Counted from the first letter of the stretch, positions 43,684-54,574 are shown. The stretch is 64,000 nucleotides of DNA from Planctomycetota bacterium (GCA_009691855.1 SIAI01000010.1:33226-97225), one strand, 5' to 3'. Made by a program: numbers and translations. Notes: generated by a model not told the origin, from the sequence alone.

Positions 43684-44741
43684 CGCGGCAGACGCTCGGA
43701 CAGCGCGCTCGCCAGCCACAGCGGCAGCTTCGACCAGGCCGACTGCAGGATCTTCGTGCGCGGGTTGGAGGGATTGAAGCTCGGCAGGCTACGGCTCTTC
43801 TCCAGGTGGTAGCGGTAGTGCAGCGGCGTCGGCTCGAAGCCCTGGTGGCGTTTGAACTCGAAGGCGCCCGAGTCCATGCGGCTGCGGCAGAAGTCGAAGC
43901 GCCGGAAGCCGCGCTCGACGGCCCACTCCTGCAACGCGAGGTACATGAAGTTGCTGGCGCTGACGGCGCGATCCGCGCCCGGCTGCGCGCCGGCGTAGTA
44001 GGCGATGAGCGTGTCGCCGTAGGCGAAGGACATCACCGCCGAGAGCGGCCGCTCGGCCTGGCGCACGAGGTGCACGAACACGCTGCGCTCGAATTGCTCC
44101 AGCAGCGCGCGGAAGTGCGCGCCCGGCAGTCCCGGCGAGCCGAGCGCGTGTTTGTTCATCAGAAACATGCGCTGCAGGTCGTCCAGGTACCAGTGCCCGT
44201 TGGAGAGCTCCAGGCCGTGCTTCTCGCGTGCCTTGCGCGCCTCGGCTCGCGATTTCTTGGGCATGCGCGCCAGCACTTGCGCCGGATCGCTGGGCAGCTC
44301 CTTCAGGAAGGTGCAGTAGAGCGTGCTGGGCGTGAGCGGCAGCTCGAGTCCTGGATCCTCCAGGCAGCGCAGCTCCATGTAGCCGGCCGAGAGTTCGCGC
44401 GCCAGGTGCGCGCCGCGCTCGACCAGCGCCGCCTCGATCGCGCGGTCCTCGCCCAGCGGCCCGCCATAGGTGGCGTAGGGCATCGAGACCAGCTTGCGCC
44501 CGCCGAAGAAGCCGCGGCACAGCATCAGCGGCAGCACGCCCACCAGACGGTCGCCGCGCCAGGCGCACACGTCGAGCGCGTCGTGGCCGTGGACCTTCTC
44601 GATCACGCGCCGCCAGCCCGAGAGGTGGAAGAACGTGCCGCGCGCGTGCGCGTGCACGTAGGCGTCGCGGCGCGCGTCCTCGCTGGAGAGGCCCGCGCGC
44701 AGCTCGAGCGTCGGCACATTGGGCACCTCGAGCGCGGTCAT
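43671..44741 (-). CDS. FemAB/GNAT-related protein
   Basis: A 356-residue protein from the ATG at 44741. It belongs to the FemAB-like acyltransferase group seen with exopolysaccharide or PEP-CTERM loci (PEP-CTERM assignment is not supported here; no sorting genes are present). Recognisable parts are GTFFHLSGWRRVIEKVHGHD, MPYATYGGPLGED, KKSRAEARKAREKHGLEL, VMSFAYGDTLIAYYAGA and YLALQEWAVERGFRRFDFCR, then MDSGAFEFKRHQGFEP. The last, with the FxFKxxxG pattern, is the signature of the second acyltransferase fold. No signal or membrane segment is seen. The ATG overlaps the stop of the GT2 gene (ATGA), so it belongs to that envelope run. Confidence 0.8.
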   Translation of the reverse strand: MTALEVPNVPTLELRAGLSSEDARRDAYVHAHARGTFFHLSGWRRVIEKVHGHDALDVCAWRGDRLVGVLPLMLCRGFFGGRKLVSMPYATYGGPLGEDRAIEAALVERGAHLARELSAGYMELRCLEDPGLELPLTPSTLYCTFLKELPSDPAQVLARMPKKSRAEARKAREKHGLELSNGHWYLDDLQRMFLMNKHALGSPGLPGAHFRALLEQFERSVFVHLVRQAERPLSAVMSFAYGDTLIAYYAGAQPGADRAVSASNFMYLALQEWAVERGFRRFDFCRSRMDSGAFEFKRHQGFEPTPLHYRYHLEKSRSLPSFNPSNPRTKILQSAWSKLPLWLASALSERLPRYLP

Positions 44742-45796
44742 GCCTCGCCCTCGATCTCCGGAGCGCGCCCGTCCAGCGGTCCCTCGGCCTCGTAGATGCG
44801 CTCGATGCGGTACTCCTTCAGGTTGCGCGCCTGGCTGAAGATGATGATCTCGCCCACCAGGCCGAAGCCCAGGACCTGCACCCCCAGCACGATCAGGAGC
44901 ACGCCCAGGAGCAGCAGCGGCCGGCCTGAGATCGGTTGGTCGTAGCCGAACTTTGCGATGGTCATGTAGGCGCAGATGCCCAGACCGGCCAGGCCGAACG
45001 CGCCCCCGATCGTGCCGAAGAAGCGCAACGGCTTGAGCGTGAACTTCGTCAGGAACATCACCGCCAGGATGTCCAGGAAGCGCCGCGTGTAGATGCCCGC
45101 GCCGAACACGCCGGCTCCGCCCCACTCCTTGAGGTGGCGCACCTTGCGCTCGACCACGCGGTAGCCCTGGCGGTAGGCGATCACCGGCAGGTAGCGGTAC
45201 ATGTCGCCGTACACGGCCACGTCCTCCAGCACCTCGCGCCGGATGGCGCGGAAGTAGCAGTTCAGGTCGTGGAACTCCATGCGGATGATCTGGCGGATCA
45301 CCAGATTGAAGGCCGCCGACTGCAGCCGATTCAGCCACGGATCGACGCGCGGACTGCGCCAGGGCGTGACGAAGTCGGCGCCCTCGTCGAGCGCGGCCAG
45401 CATGCCGCGCAGCTCTACCGGATCGACCTGCACGTATTGCGGCGAGGTCACGAGATAGCGCCCGCGCGTGCGCTCCACGGCGGCCGAGAGACACACCGAC
45501 TCGCCGAACGGATTCTTGAAGCTGATCGACTTGACGCGGTTCGGATAGTCGCGGCGCAGCTTCTGCACCTCTTCCCAGGCGCGCCCGGCGACGCCGTCGA
45601 AGACGAAAATCACCTCCCACGAGCGGCTCTCGCGCAGGAGCTCGGCGCCCAGTGCCTCGACCACCTCGCGCACCTCGGCCGCGGCGCTGGTGACCGGCAC
45701 GATCACGGTCACGTCGAGCTCGAGCTCGGGCCACACGCCCGTGTCCTCGAGTGCCGGCGGCAGGCGCTCGCTGCTGCTCTCGTGGGTGGTGCTCAT
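44738..45796 (-). CDS. Degenerate family 2 glycosyltransferase, membrane-anchored
   Basis: A 352-residue paralogue of the next gene. The GT-A core and the two C-terminal membrane helices (GAFGLAGLGICAYMTIA; LLLLGVLLIVLGVQVLGFG) are kept. The donor-site motifs are not: the N-terminal P-x-x-N-E is VTVIVPVTSAAAEV, and the DxD segment (LDGDLQNDP in the paralogue) is TSPQYVQVDP, with both metal-binding Asp residues gone. It may be an inactive partner of the following GT2, or it may use metal-independent chemistry. Both starts are coupled by ATGA overlaps (44738-44741, 45793-45796). Confidence 0.8.
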   Translation of the reverse strand: MSTTHESSSERLPPALEDTGVWPELELDVTVIVPVTSAAAEVREVVEALGAELLRESRSWEVIFVFDGVAGRAWEEVQKLRRDYPNRVKSISFKNPFGESVCLSAAVERTRGRYLVTSPQYVQVDPVELRGMLAALDEGADFVTPWRSPRVDPWLNRLQSAAFNLVIRQIIRMEFHDLNCYFRAIRREVLEDVAVYGDMYRYLPVIAYRQGYRVVERKVRHLKEWGGAGVFGAGIYTRRFLDILAVMFLTKFTLKPLRFFGTIGGAFGLAGLGICAYMTIAKFGYDQPISGRPLLLLGVLLIVLGVQVLGFGLVGEIIIFSQARNLKEYRIERIYEAEGPLDGRAPEIEGEA

Positions 45797-46785
45797 CCGT
45801 GCAGCTCGTTCAGGATGCGGTCCAGCGTGCTACGGCGGTGCATGCCGCTGGCCTTGACCGCCAGCTCGCCCAGCAGGCCCAGCAACGCGAAGTACACGAA
45901 GGCGTTGAACACCAGACACAGGATCGTGACCACCGCCATCTCCCAGTCGTTGAAGCTGAGCAGGCTACCGGGCAGCTCGTGCCCGCGGCCGAAGTCGAGC
46001 GAGATCAGCGCCGCGACGGCGAACAGGAGTCCGGCGGCCAGCGTCAGCAGGGCCAGGGTGCCGAAGTACTGGATCGGGCGCTGCGAGAACTGCGACACGA
46101 ACTTGACCGCCACCAGGTCGAGCACCACGCGCGTGGCGCGGCCGATGCCGTACTTGCTGTGGCCGTAGAGCCGCGGGCGATGGTTCACCACCAGCTCGGA
46201 GATGCGCGCACCGCTGCCGGCCGAGAGCAGCGGCAAGAAGCGGTGTTGTTCGGCATAGATGACCATGCTCTTGATCAGCTCGCGGCGGAAGGCCTTGAGC
46301 GTGCAGCCGGTGTCGTGGATCGGCACGCCCGTCACCCAGGCGATCAGGCGGTTGGCGATCAGCGAGGGCAGGCGCCGCAGGACGAAGCCGTCGTAGCGCT
46401 TCTTGCGCCAGCCGACGACGATGTCGAAGCCGCGCTCCAGCTCGCGCACCAGCGCGGGGATGTCGGCCGGGTCGTTCTGCAGGTCGCCGTCCAGAGTCAC
46501 GATCACGCGCCCCTTGGCCACGTCGAAGCCGGCCGCCAGGGCCGCGGTCTGGCCGTAGTTGCGGCGGAAGCGCACCACGCAGACCCGCGGGTCGCGCTGG
46601 TGCAGCGCCAGCAGTTGTTCCAGGCTGCCGTCGGTCGAGCGGTCGTCCACGAAGATGATCTGCGAGCGCCGCCCCTCGTCGCCCATCTGCCCCAGGGCCT
46701 GGGCGATCTCCTCGTACAACGCGGGCAGGCTCTCGGCCTCGTTGAACACGGGAACGACGATGGAGATCGCGACCGGAGCGGACAT
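45793..46785 (-). CDS. Family 2 glycosyltransferase, ArnC/DPM1-like
   Basis: A 330-residue enzyme with an intact GT-A domain: ISIVVPVFNEAESLPALY, FVDDRSTDGS, RRNYGQTAALAAGFDVAKG, VTLDGDLQNDPADIPALV (DxD) and GWRKKRYDGFVLRRLPS. Two C-terminal membrane helices (ALLTLAAGLLFAVAALI; AVVTILCLVFNAFVYFALLG) place it at the inner face of the cytoplasmic membrane. It should make a polyprenyl-phosphate sugar, which a GT39-like transferase such as the one at 41161-42633 can use as donor on the other side. The identity of the sugar is not predictable. The first gene of the GT2-GT2-FemAB operon. Confidence 0.9.
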   Translation of the reverse strand: MSAPVAISIVVPVFNEAESLPALYEEIAQALGQMGDEGRRSQIIFVDDRSTDGSLEQLLALHQRDPRVCVVRFRRNYGQTAALAAGFDVAKGRVIVTLDGDLQNDPADIPALVRELERGFDIVVGWRKKRYDGFVLRRLPSLIANRLIAWVTGVPIHDTGCTLKAFRRELIKSMVIYAEQHRFLPLLSAGSGARISELVVNHRPRLYGHSKYGIGRATRVVLDLVAVKFVSQFSQRPIQYFGTLALLTLAAGLLFAVAALISLDFGRGHELPGSLLSFNDWEMAVVTILCLVFNAFVYFALLGLLGELAVKASGMHRRSTLDRILNELHG

Positions 46786-46821
46786 GGGGCGGGCACCCGG
46801 CTAGCGTCCTGGAGCCACAGG

Positions 46822-46945
46822 CCGCATGCAGCTTCCGTCCCCATCCGCCGACAGGCAAGGCGCGACGACGGCCGCGTATCCAGGGTGATACGCCGAGGAG
46901 GAGCAACGCAGTCCTTCGGTGGGGGGGGGCGGAAGCTGCATGCGG
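46822..46945. repeat. 124-base nested palindrome
   Basis: CCGCATGCAGCTTCCG (46822-46837) and CGGAAGCTGCATGCGG (46930-46945) are perfect 16-base inverted ends. The spacer holds an inner hairpin, GCGTATC-CAGGGT-GATACGC (46874-46893), and a run of about 10 G. It lies in the 283-base gap between the divergent GT2 and kinase-like genes. No copy is recognised elsewhere in the window. Confidence 0.7.
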
Positions 46946-47068
46946 ACTTCGCTGACGGGGCGCGCGCCGGGCCTCTGATTCTGACCCGCCGGAGGTGCGC
47001 CGCGAAATCGATCCCGCGCGGCGGCTCCCTTGTGGGCCGGGAGACCAGGGCTACGATGGCCGCGCACC

Positions 47069-48034
47069 ATGGCTGAGCGCGAGACGGAGAGACGAGCATC
47101 CCGGCCGGCGCTCTTGCTCGGTTCCGGGCGCTGGGCGCGCGAAACGGGCGCCGCCCTGGCCGCGCTCTCGGCCCTGGACGGCGACGGCGAGCGACGCCTC
47201 GAGCCGTGCCCCGAGTTCGGCGTGGCCGACCTCGAACAGTTGCTCGAAAAACGTCCGCTGGAGGGGCTGCTCATCCTGGAGTCGGCGCGCGTGCCGGCCG
47301 AGGACATCGGCTTCGTGCGCCGTTTCCTGGAGCGCCACGCCGGCTGGCGCCTGCTGGCCGTGGGTGCGGACAAGCAGGAAGCGCGCGCCCTGCTGGCGTT
47401 GCCGCGCGCGCTCTTCCTGCGCTGGCCACCCGACCTGGAAGAGCTGCGCGGCCTGCTGCTCCCCACTGCCCCCGCCGCGGCGCCAGCTGCCGAGCGTGCG
47501 CCGACGCCCAAGGCGGCGCCGCGCGCGAACAAGCTCAACGGCGGCGTCGACGTGGGCGATCTGCTGGAGGACTTGCTGGCCTCCGCCGCGCTGCAGGGCT
47601 CGGGCGCGCCGCGCTACCAGTTCCGCGGCGGCGAAGCGCTGCTCGTGCACCGCGAGCGCGGCCTGTTGCAAGAGTCCCTGGGCGCGCTGGTCGAGCTGGC
47701 GCGGCACTGCGCCGGCGGCGAAGGCCTGGTGCGCGCCGGGGTCGATCCGGCGGGCGACGCGGTCGTGATCGGACTCGACTTCCCGCGCGCCGGCTTGTCC
47801 GAGAAAGAACTCCCGTCCCTGCTCGAGCGCGCGCCGGCGGGCGAGCTCGGCGCCGAGCTGAGCGAGGCCCTGGCCGGAGCGCGCGCGGGCGCGGCACGGC
47901 TGCGCGAGATCGGAGCGCGAGTCGAGCTCGGCGGCGGCGAGCCGGGCCGGGTGCGCTGCGAGGTGCGCCTGCCCACGCTGCCGGCCCCCGTCGCTCGCGG
48001 CCGCTCGATCAAGCCCGAGGATCCGTTCGCTTAG
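47069..48034 (+). CDS. Pseudo-receiver plus degenerate histidine kinase-like ATPase domain
   Basis: A 321-residue protein from the ATG at 47069. Residues 1-125 look like a receiver fold without its phosphorylation site (PLEGLLILESARVPAED, then AGWRLLAVGADKQ, then ALFLRWPPDLEEL). After a Pro/Ala linker (about 130-155), residues 180-310 resemble the end of a histidine-kinase HATPase domain: LLQESLGALVELARHCAGG, AVVIGLDFPRAGLSEKELPS and GARVELGGGEPGRVRCEVRL. The N-box Asn, the DxGxG motif and the G2 glycines are missing, and no H-box is present, so it cannot be an ordinary kinase. It precedes a sigma-54 activator by 200 bases. Candidate promoter TTGTGG-16-TACGAT at 47030-47057. Confidence 0.6.
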   Translation: MAERETERRASRPALLLGSGRWARETGAALAALSALDGDGERRLEPCPEFGVADLEQLLEKRPLEGLLILESARVPAEDIGFVRRFLERHAGWRLLAVGADKQEARALLALPRALFLRWPPDLEELRGLLLPTAPAAAPAAERAPTPKAAPRANKLNGGVDVGDLLEDLLASAALQGSGAPRYQFRGGEALLVHRERGLLQESLGALVELARHCAGGEGLVRAGVDPAGDAVVIGLDFPRAGLSEKELPSLLERAPAGELGAELSEALAGARAGAARLREIGARVELGGGEPGRVRCEVRLPTLPAPVARGRSIKPEDPFA

Positions 48035-48234
48035 CACGCACGGCGCGGCGGCGAAGGCGGCCTTCCTGGCCGCTGAGCACGACCTGGATGGATTCGGAAC
48101 GACGCGCGTGACGACGCCCCGCCGAAGCGCGCGAAGCCGCAGCAGGGACCTTTTTTCAACGGGCTGCGCGCACGGCTTTCCCCGCTCGCTGTCTCCAGCG
48201 CGCCACACTCGGGTGTCGAGAATCCCGGACACCC

Positions 48235-49629
<1,395 letters not shown>

Positions 49630-49650
49630 CTTGTCCTACTTGCTCTTCCG

Positions 49651-52600
49651 ATGAAGCTGCGCTGGATCTTGCCGCCGCTGGCCGCCCTGACCCTCGGCGG
49701 TCTGGTGTGGGTGATCACGCACGGCGACCGGCTCTCGCCCGAAGAATGGCTGGCGGCGGCGCGCGCGGCGCGCGCGGCCAAACCACCCGGCGAGGCCGAG
49801 GCCCAGCGCGCGCTCGACCAGGGGCTGAAGCTGGTGCAGCCGGGTTCGGGCGCGCCCGTGCGCGGCGAGTTGTTGCTGGCGCGCGCCGAACTGTACGCCG
49901 ACCAGAAGCTGCCCCAGCTCGCGCTCGGTGACTGCCGCGCGCGCCTGGCCGAGTTCGGGCCCGAGGCGGACACCCTGGCCCTGGCCTGCGACCAGTTGCT
50001 GCTCCAAAACGAGTCCGGCCTGGCGCTGGAGTTCGCGGAGCAGCTCGCCCCGCTCGATCCCGCGCGCGGCAAGAGCCGCATCGGACGCTGCCGCATCGCC
50101 CTGGCCGACTCGCCGCTGGCCTCGGTCGATCGCCTAGCGCGCACGGCCCTGCCGCTGTCGGTGGCGAGCACGGCCCGCGCCCTGGCGCAGCGCGCGGCGG
50201 TGTTCGCGGACGAGCCGGGCAAGAGCTCGGCCGCGCTGGACGAGGTCCTGACGCTGTTCGCGCGTGCCGACCAGCGCCGGCAGGTCTCCGAGTGGGTCGC
50301 CGAAGCCGCCGAGCACATGCGCACCGCGCGCGTGGCCTTCGTCGAGAGCCTCGAGCCCGGTTCGAGCACCGCCGCCGTGGCTGGCTTGCAGGACCTCCTG
50401 CTGCGCGGCGGTGCCGAGCGCGAGGCCGCCGACCTCGGCTGGGTCGCGCTGGCGCCGCCCGGGGTGGCCGACTCCATGCCGGTCCTGGCGCGCACGGCCT
50501 CGGCTCTGGTCGAACTCGGGCGCCTGGGCGCCGCGCGCGCGCTGATCCTCGACCTGCGAGGGCGCGGGGGCCAGTCCCTGCATCCCGAGCTCCTGCCCAG
50601 CCACGCGTTGCGCGACGAGCTGCTGGAGTGGTGCCTCTTGCTCGAGCGCCTGCAGCTGTGGCCCGAGCTGCGCTGCGCCGCTTGGTACCTGGCCGAGCGC
50701 AGCCAGGCCGACGACGGCCGCACACAGCTGGCGCTGTTTTTGGCCGCCACCGCCGACCTGCGCGAGAACCAGCTCGAAGCGGCGCAGCGCACCCTCGACC
50801 TGCTCGGCACGAATCCCCTGCCGCAGCACGACGTGCCCATGCGCGCCTGGTTCGCGCGCGCCGAGATCGCGCGCAAGACGGGCCAGAAAACGCTCGAGCG
50901 CTACGCCCTGATCACCGGCACCAAGTCAGCGCCGCTGGATGCGCCCGCCGCGCTGCGAGCGGAGCTCGGGCGCGCCTGGCAGCGGCTGTACCAGATCCAG
51001 CAGGACGACGGCGACCTGGGCCAGGCCGAGGTCAGCCTCACCCACGCGCTGCGCTGCTCGCCCGAGCGCGCGGCGGAGCTGGAGCCGCTGTGGGTCGAGC
51101 TCGGCCAGCAGGCGCTGGCCACGCGCGGCGCCAGCTCGCCGTACCTCCTGTACGCGCGCGCCAAGAACCAGGACGACCGCGGCCTCGCCGTGCCGGCGCT
51201 GAGCGACGCGCACGAGCTGCTCAAGACCTATCCGGGCCTCGGGCCGGCGCTGGAGATCGTCTCGCGCGCTGCCAACAAGCTGCGCGACTTCCCGCAGATG
51301 ATCGCGGCCTCGCTGGAACTGCTGGAGCGCGGCTGGCCCGGCGCCGGCGCCTCGGCGCGCCTGCGCGACGTCCCCAAGGATTACTTCCTGCCCCAGGACC
51401 GCGTGCGCTGGATGCGCCTCGATCCGCGCGGCTCCCTGGAGGCCGTGGTGCGTCGCCTGCTGGCGAAAGGCGACGTGCGCGCCGCGGCCCTGGCCGCGCG
51501 CGGCGGCCCGGCCAAGTTCCAGCCGCCCGAGTTGCTGCCGCTGCTGGCCGAGGTCGAACTCGCGGCCGGCTTGCCCAACGTGGCGCTCGACACCCTCGAG
51601 CTGCTGCCGGCCGACGGCGCGCCGTTCCGCAGCGCCACCTCGGTGGCGCTCAAGGCGGCGCTGCAACACCTCGTGCAGAGCGGTCAGCCGCAGGAACTCG
51701 ACGTGGTGCTGCAGCAGGTGTTCGCCTCCGGGGCGGCCGAGGACGCGCGGATGCTCTCCGTGCTCGACCTCTTGCTGTGCCTGGGGCGCCCGGAGAGCGC
51801 GACCCTGCTCGCCTGGCTCGCGCCGCAACAGCTGCCGTTCCTCGACGAGTATCTGCTGCGCGCCGCGGCCCAGCGTCTGATCGCGCGCAGCGGTTCGGCC
51901 GTGGACGACGATCTGGAGCGCGCCACCGCGCTGCTCGAGGACGGACGCCCCGAGCTCGGTCGGATCCTGTTCGCGCTCGAGCTCGGCGACCTCGAGGCCG
52001 TGGCGCGCGAGGCGCGCGCCGCGCTGACGACGCCGCTGGCGGCGGACGCGGGCCGGCGCGCGGCACTGCTCCTGCTGGCCGACGAACCTTCGCAGGCGGC
52101 CGAGGTCTTGAGCACGCTGTCCCTCGACGGCCGTGCGCTGCTGCCCGAGCTGTGCGCCAGCGCGCTGGCGCTGGCCGAGCCGCCGCTCGCCGCCGACGCG
52201 CTGCCCAGCGGACACTCCGGATTGTCGCTGTCCGCGCAACTGCTCGAGAGCGTGCCCTTGCCGCGCCTACTGGCGCTGGCGCTGGCGGCCGAGGTGCCGC
52301 CCTGGTCGTCGTGGACGATGGCGCGCACGAACGAGCTCGAACCCGCCACGCGCAGCGCGCCGTGGATCAAGCTCGTACGCTCGCAGGCCTGGCTCGCGCT
52401 GGGCGAACCGGCGCTGGCGCAGAGCGAGTTCGCGCTCCAGGGGCCGGCGCAGATGGCGCTCCTGTGGTGGCAGCGCGCGCGCGTCGCCGAGGCCGCGGGC
52501 GCGCCGCGCGCGAAGGTGCTGGAGAACCAGCTCGGCTGGCTCGCGGCCGACGAGGGTGCCAGCGAGAGTGCCAGCGCCGACGGTGCCTGGCTGGCGCTCC

Positions 52601-53841
52601 TGCGCGCCGAGGAGGCCCTGGCCGCGGACGAGCCCGAGCGCGCGGTACGCGGCCTCGAGCTGGCGCTGGAAGCCGCGCCCGGCGAGCCCGCGCTGCTCGC
52701 GCGCCTGGCCGAGCTCGAGAGCACCGACGGGCGCCGCACGCGCGCGATCGAGCTGTACGGCGCGCTGTTCGCCTCCGCGCCCGGCGGGCCCAGCAACGCA
52801 AACGTGCCGGCGTACCTCGAACTCCTGGACGCGGCGCGCGCGGCCGACGAGATCAGCGAAGCGCGCTGGTGGAGCGAGGTCGAGGCGCTGGAGGCCGAGC
52901 GTCCGCTCGATCCGGCCCTGCCGCGCGCCCTGGCCAAGCGCTCCTTCGAAGACCCCGGTACCAGCGCAGAGCTGCGCCGCACGCACGCCCTCGAGCACCT
53001 GGAACGCTTCCGCGCGCGGACCCTGGGGCGCTCGCTGGAGACGCTGCGCGCCGGCGAGGTCGAACGCTGGACCGCGCTGCTCGCTCACTACGTCCCCGAG
53101 CGCGCGGTCGAGTTCGCCCAAGCAGAGCTGCTGCGCGACCCGAGCGACCCCGCACTGTGGCGCGCCGCCGCGCGCGCGGAGCTCGCCGCCGGCCGCTGGC
53201 AGGACGCGCTGGCACGGCTCGAGACGCTGCAGCGCGTCGCACCCGAACGCGAGACAGCGCGCCTGCTGGCGCTCACCGGTTACCGCATCGAGAACGACCC
53301 CAAGCGCTTCCAGGAGCGCATGGCCAGCATCGAGCGCATCGACGCAGGCGCCAAGGACGATCCCACGCTGAGCTTCTACCTGGCCCTGAGCAGCGCGGGC
53401 TTGGGTGCCAAGGAGAAGCTCGACACCGCCCAGCGCGCCTACGAGTTGTGGAACGCGCGCGCCGAAAACGGCCTGGCCGACCCCGAGCACGGTCGCGCGC
53501 TGGCCCTGACTCTGTTCCTCGCCGGCAAGAAGGGCCCGGCCTTGAAGGTGCTTGCCGAGGCCCACGACATGGCCGACGGCGCGCTCGATCAGGATCTGAT
53601 CGAGGCCCTGGCCTACCTCATCCGTTCGTGCGACGGGCTGCCACACCGGATCCTGCCGGTGGCGCTGCCCGCGCCGAGTGCGACGACCTTCAGCGACGAC
53701 CTGCCAGCGGGCAAGAAGGGCAACAAGAAGGGCAGCGCTCCTCCGGCGGGCGACAAGAAGCAGGCGCCGCGCAAGGCCCCTCCCGAGGGCGCAGCGGGCG
53801 GCGCTGCAGGCGGCAAGAAGGCTGCCGGCCAAAAAAAGTGA
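49651..53841 (+). CDS. 1396-residue membrane-anchored helical repeat (TPR-like) protein
   Basis: Starts at the ATG at 49651 with one membrane helix (residues 5-23, WILPPLAALTLGGLVWVITH). The rest is almost wholly Ala/Leu/Glu/Arg-rich helix pairs of about 34 residues with TPR-like spacing (LARAELYADQKLPQLALGD, DLGQAEVSLTHALRCSPERA, LWRAAARAELAAGRWQDAL and many others). The last 45 residues form a Lys/Gly/Pro/Ala tail (GKKGNKKG, KKQAPRKAPP, GGKKAAGQKK). The long solenoid outside the membrane and the basic tail suggest a scaffold binding proteins, cell wall or acidic polymers. It lies directly behind the sigma-54 activator. A 1201-codon frame in another phase is a shadow. Confidence 0.8.
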   Translation: MKLRWILPPLAALTLGGLVWVITHGDRLSPEEWLAAARAARAAKPPGEAEAQRALDQGLKLVQPGSGAPVRGELLLARAELYADQKLPQLALGDCRARLAEFGPEADTLALACDQLLLQNESGLALEFAEQLAPLDPARGKSRIGRCRIALADSPLASVDRLARTALPLSVASTARALAQRAAVFADEPGKSSAALDEVLTLFARADQRRQVSEWVAEAAEHMRTARVAFVESLEPGSSTAAVAGLQDLLLRGGAEREAADLGWVALAPPGVADSMPVLARTASALVELGRLGAARALILDLRGRGGQSLHPELLPSHALRDELLEWCLLLERLQLWPELRCAAWYLAERSQADDGRTQLALFLAATADLRENQLEAAQRTLDLLGTNPLPQHDVPMRAWFARAEIARKTGQKTLERYALITGTKSAPLDAPAALRAELGRAWQRLYQIQQDDGDLGQAEVSLTHALRCSPERAAELEPLWVELGQQALATRGASSPYLLYARAKNQDDRGLAVPALSDAHELLKTYPGLGPALEIVSRAANKLRDFPQMIAASLELLERGWPGAGASARLRDVPKDYFLPQDRVRWMRLDPRGSLEAVVRRLLAKGDVRAAALAARGGPAKFQPPELLPLLAEVELAAGLPNVALDTLELLPADGAPFRSATSVALKAALQHLVQSGQPQELDVVLQQVFASGAAEDARMLSVLDLLLCLGRPESATLLAWLAPQQLPFLDEYLLRAAAQRLIARSGSAVDDDLERATALLEDGRPELGRILFALELGDLEAVAREARAALTTPLAADAGRRAALLLLADEPSQAAEVLSTLSLDGRALLPELCASALALAEPPLAADALPSGHSGLSLSAQLLESVPLPRLLALALAAEVPPWSSWTMARTNELEPATRSAPWIKLVRSQAWLALGEPALAQSEFALQGPAQMALLWWQRARVAEAAGAPRAKVLENQLGWLAADEGASESASADGAWLALLRAEEALAADEPERAVRGLELALEAAPGEPALLARLAELESTDGRRTRAIELYGALFASAPGGPSNANVPAYLELLDAARAADEISEARWWSEVEALEAERPLDPALPRALAKRSFEDPGTSAELRRTHALEHLERFRARTLGRSLETLRAGEVERWTALLAHYVPERAVEFAQAELLRDPSDPALWRAAARAELAAGRWQDALARLETLQRVAPERETARLLALTGYRIENDPKRFQERMASIERIDAGAKDDPTLSFYLALSSAGLGAKEKLDTAQRAYELWNARAENGLADPEHGRALALTLFLAGKKGPALKVLAEAHDMADGALDQDLIEALAYLIRSCDGLPHRILPVALPAPSATTFSDDLPAGKKGNKKGSAPPAGDKKQAPRKAPPEGAAGGAAGGKKAAGQKK

Positions 53842-53854
53842 GCGCGCGCATGGG

Positions 53855-54574
53855 CTACAGCCCGCCGTCGATACCGAGCACCTGTCCGGTGATGTAGCCG
53901 GCGCGCTCCGAGAACAGGAAGCCCACCAGCGCGGCGACCTCCTCGGGTCGGCCGAGGCGCCCGAGCGGGATCGAGCCGGCGAGCTTCTCGGTCGCGAGGC
54001 CGGCCAGCATGTCGGTGGCGATGAAGCCGGGCGCGACGCAGTTGACTGTGATCGCGCGCTTGGCGAGCTCCAGCGCCAGCGAGCGCGTCGCGCCCACCAG
54101 GCCCGCCTTGGCCGCCGCGTAATTCGTCTGCCCGCGGTTGCCCGCGCGGCCGGTGATCGAGCCCAGCGTCACGATGCGACCGCCGTCGCGCAGGCGCGTC
54201 ATCGGCAGCACCAGCGGCGCGAGCACGTTGAAGAAGCCGTCCAGATTCGTGCGCAGCACGGAATCCCACTGCTCGTCCTTCATGCCCGCCAGGGGCGCGT
54301 CGGCGGTGATGCCGGCGTTCAGCACCACGCCCCAGAAAGCGCCGCGCTGCTCGACGTCCTGGGTGAGGAGGGCGTGCGTGGCGCGCGCGCTCACGTCGAA
54401 ACCCAGCACCTCGGCCGTCCCGCCGGCTCCGCGGATCTCGTCCGCCAGGGCCTGGGCCGCGCCCTCGTTCTGCTTGTAGTTGAGGGTCAGCGCGAAGCCC
54501 GCATGCGCGAGCTCGAGCGCGATCGCGCGGCCGAGGCCGCGGCTGGCGCCGGTGACGAGCACGCGTCGTTGCAT
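53855..54574 (-). CDS. fabG: 3-oxoacyl-[ACP] reductase family SDR
   Basis: A 239-residue classical short-chain dehydrogenase from the ATG at 54574; the frame upstream to 54640 is a leader shadow. NAD(P) motif TGASRGLG (about 8), NAG in VLNAGITADAP (about 84), catalytic Ser in TLGSITGRAG (about 137), YxxxK in TNYAAAKAG (about 150) and VAPGFIATDM (about 180). The sequence is typical of FabG-type ketoacyl reductases, although other SDR substrates cannot be excluded. It faces the convergent end of the 1396-residue protein with 13 bases between the stops and diverges from the cupredoxin gene. Confidence 0.85.
   Translation of the reverse strand: MQRRVLVTGASRGLGRAIALELAHAGFALTLNYKQNEGAAQALADEIRGAGGTAEVLGFDVSARATHALLTQDVEQRGAFWGVVLNAGITADAPLAGMKDEQWDSVLRTNLDGFFNVLAPLVLPMTRLRDGGRIVTLGSITGRAGNRGQTNYAAAKAGLVGATRSLALELAKRAITVNCVAPGFIATDMLAGLATEKLAGSIPLGRLGRPEEVAALVGFLFSERAGYITGQVLGIDGGL

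Noticed and set aside
46920..46929. G-run of about ten as phase-variation tract
   Set aside because: It lies in a noncoding palindrome, not in a gene start or frame, and its length could be a sequencing artefact.
48150..48155. T-run (about six T) before the sigma-54 activator gene as a terminator of the kinase-like gene
   Set aside because: No convincing GC-rich stem lies directly before the T-run.
50292..53897. A 1201-codon open frame overlapping the 1396-residue gene
   Set aside because: Arg/Ala/Gly-rich shadow in another phase with no domain signature; the 49651-53841 frame has a membrane anchor and regular helical repeats.
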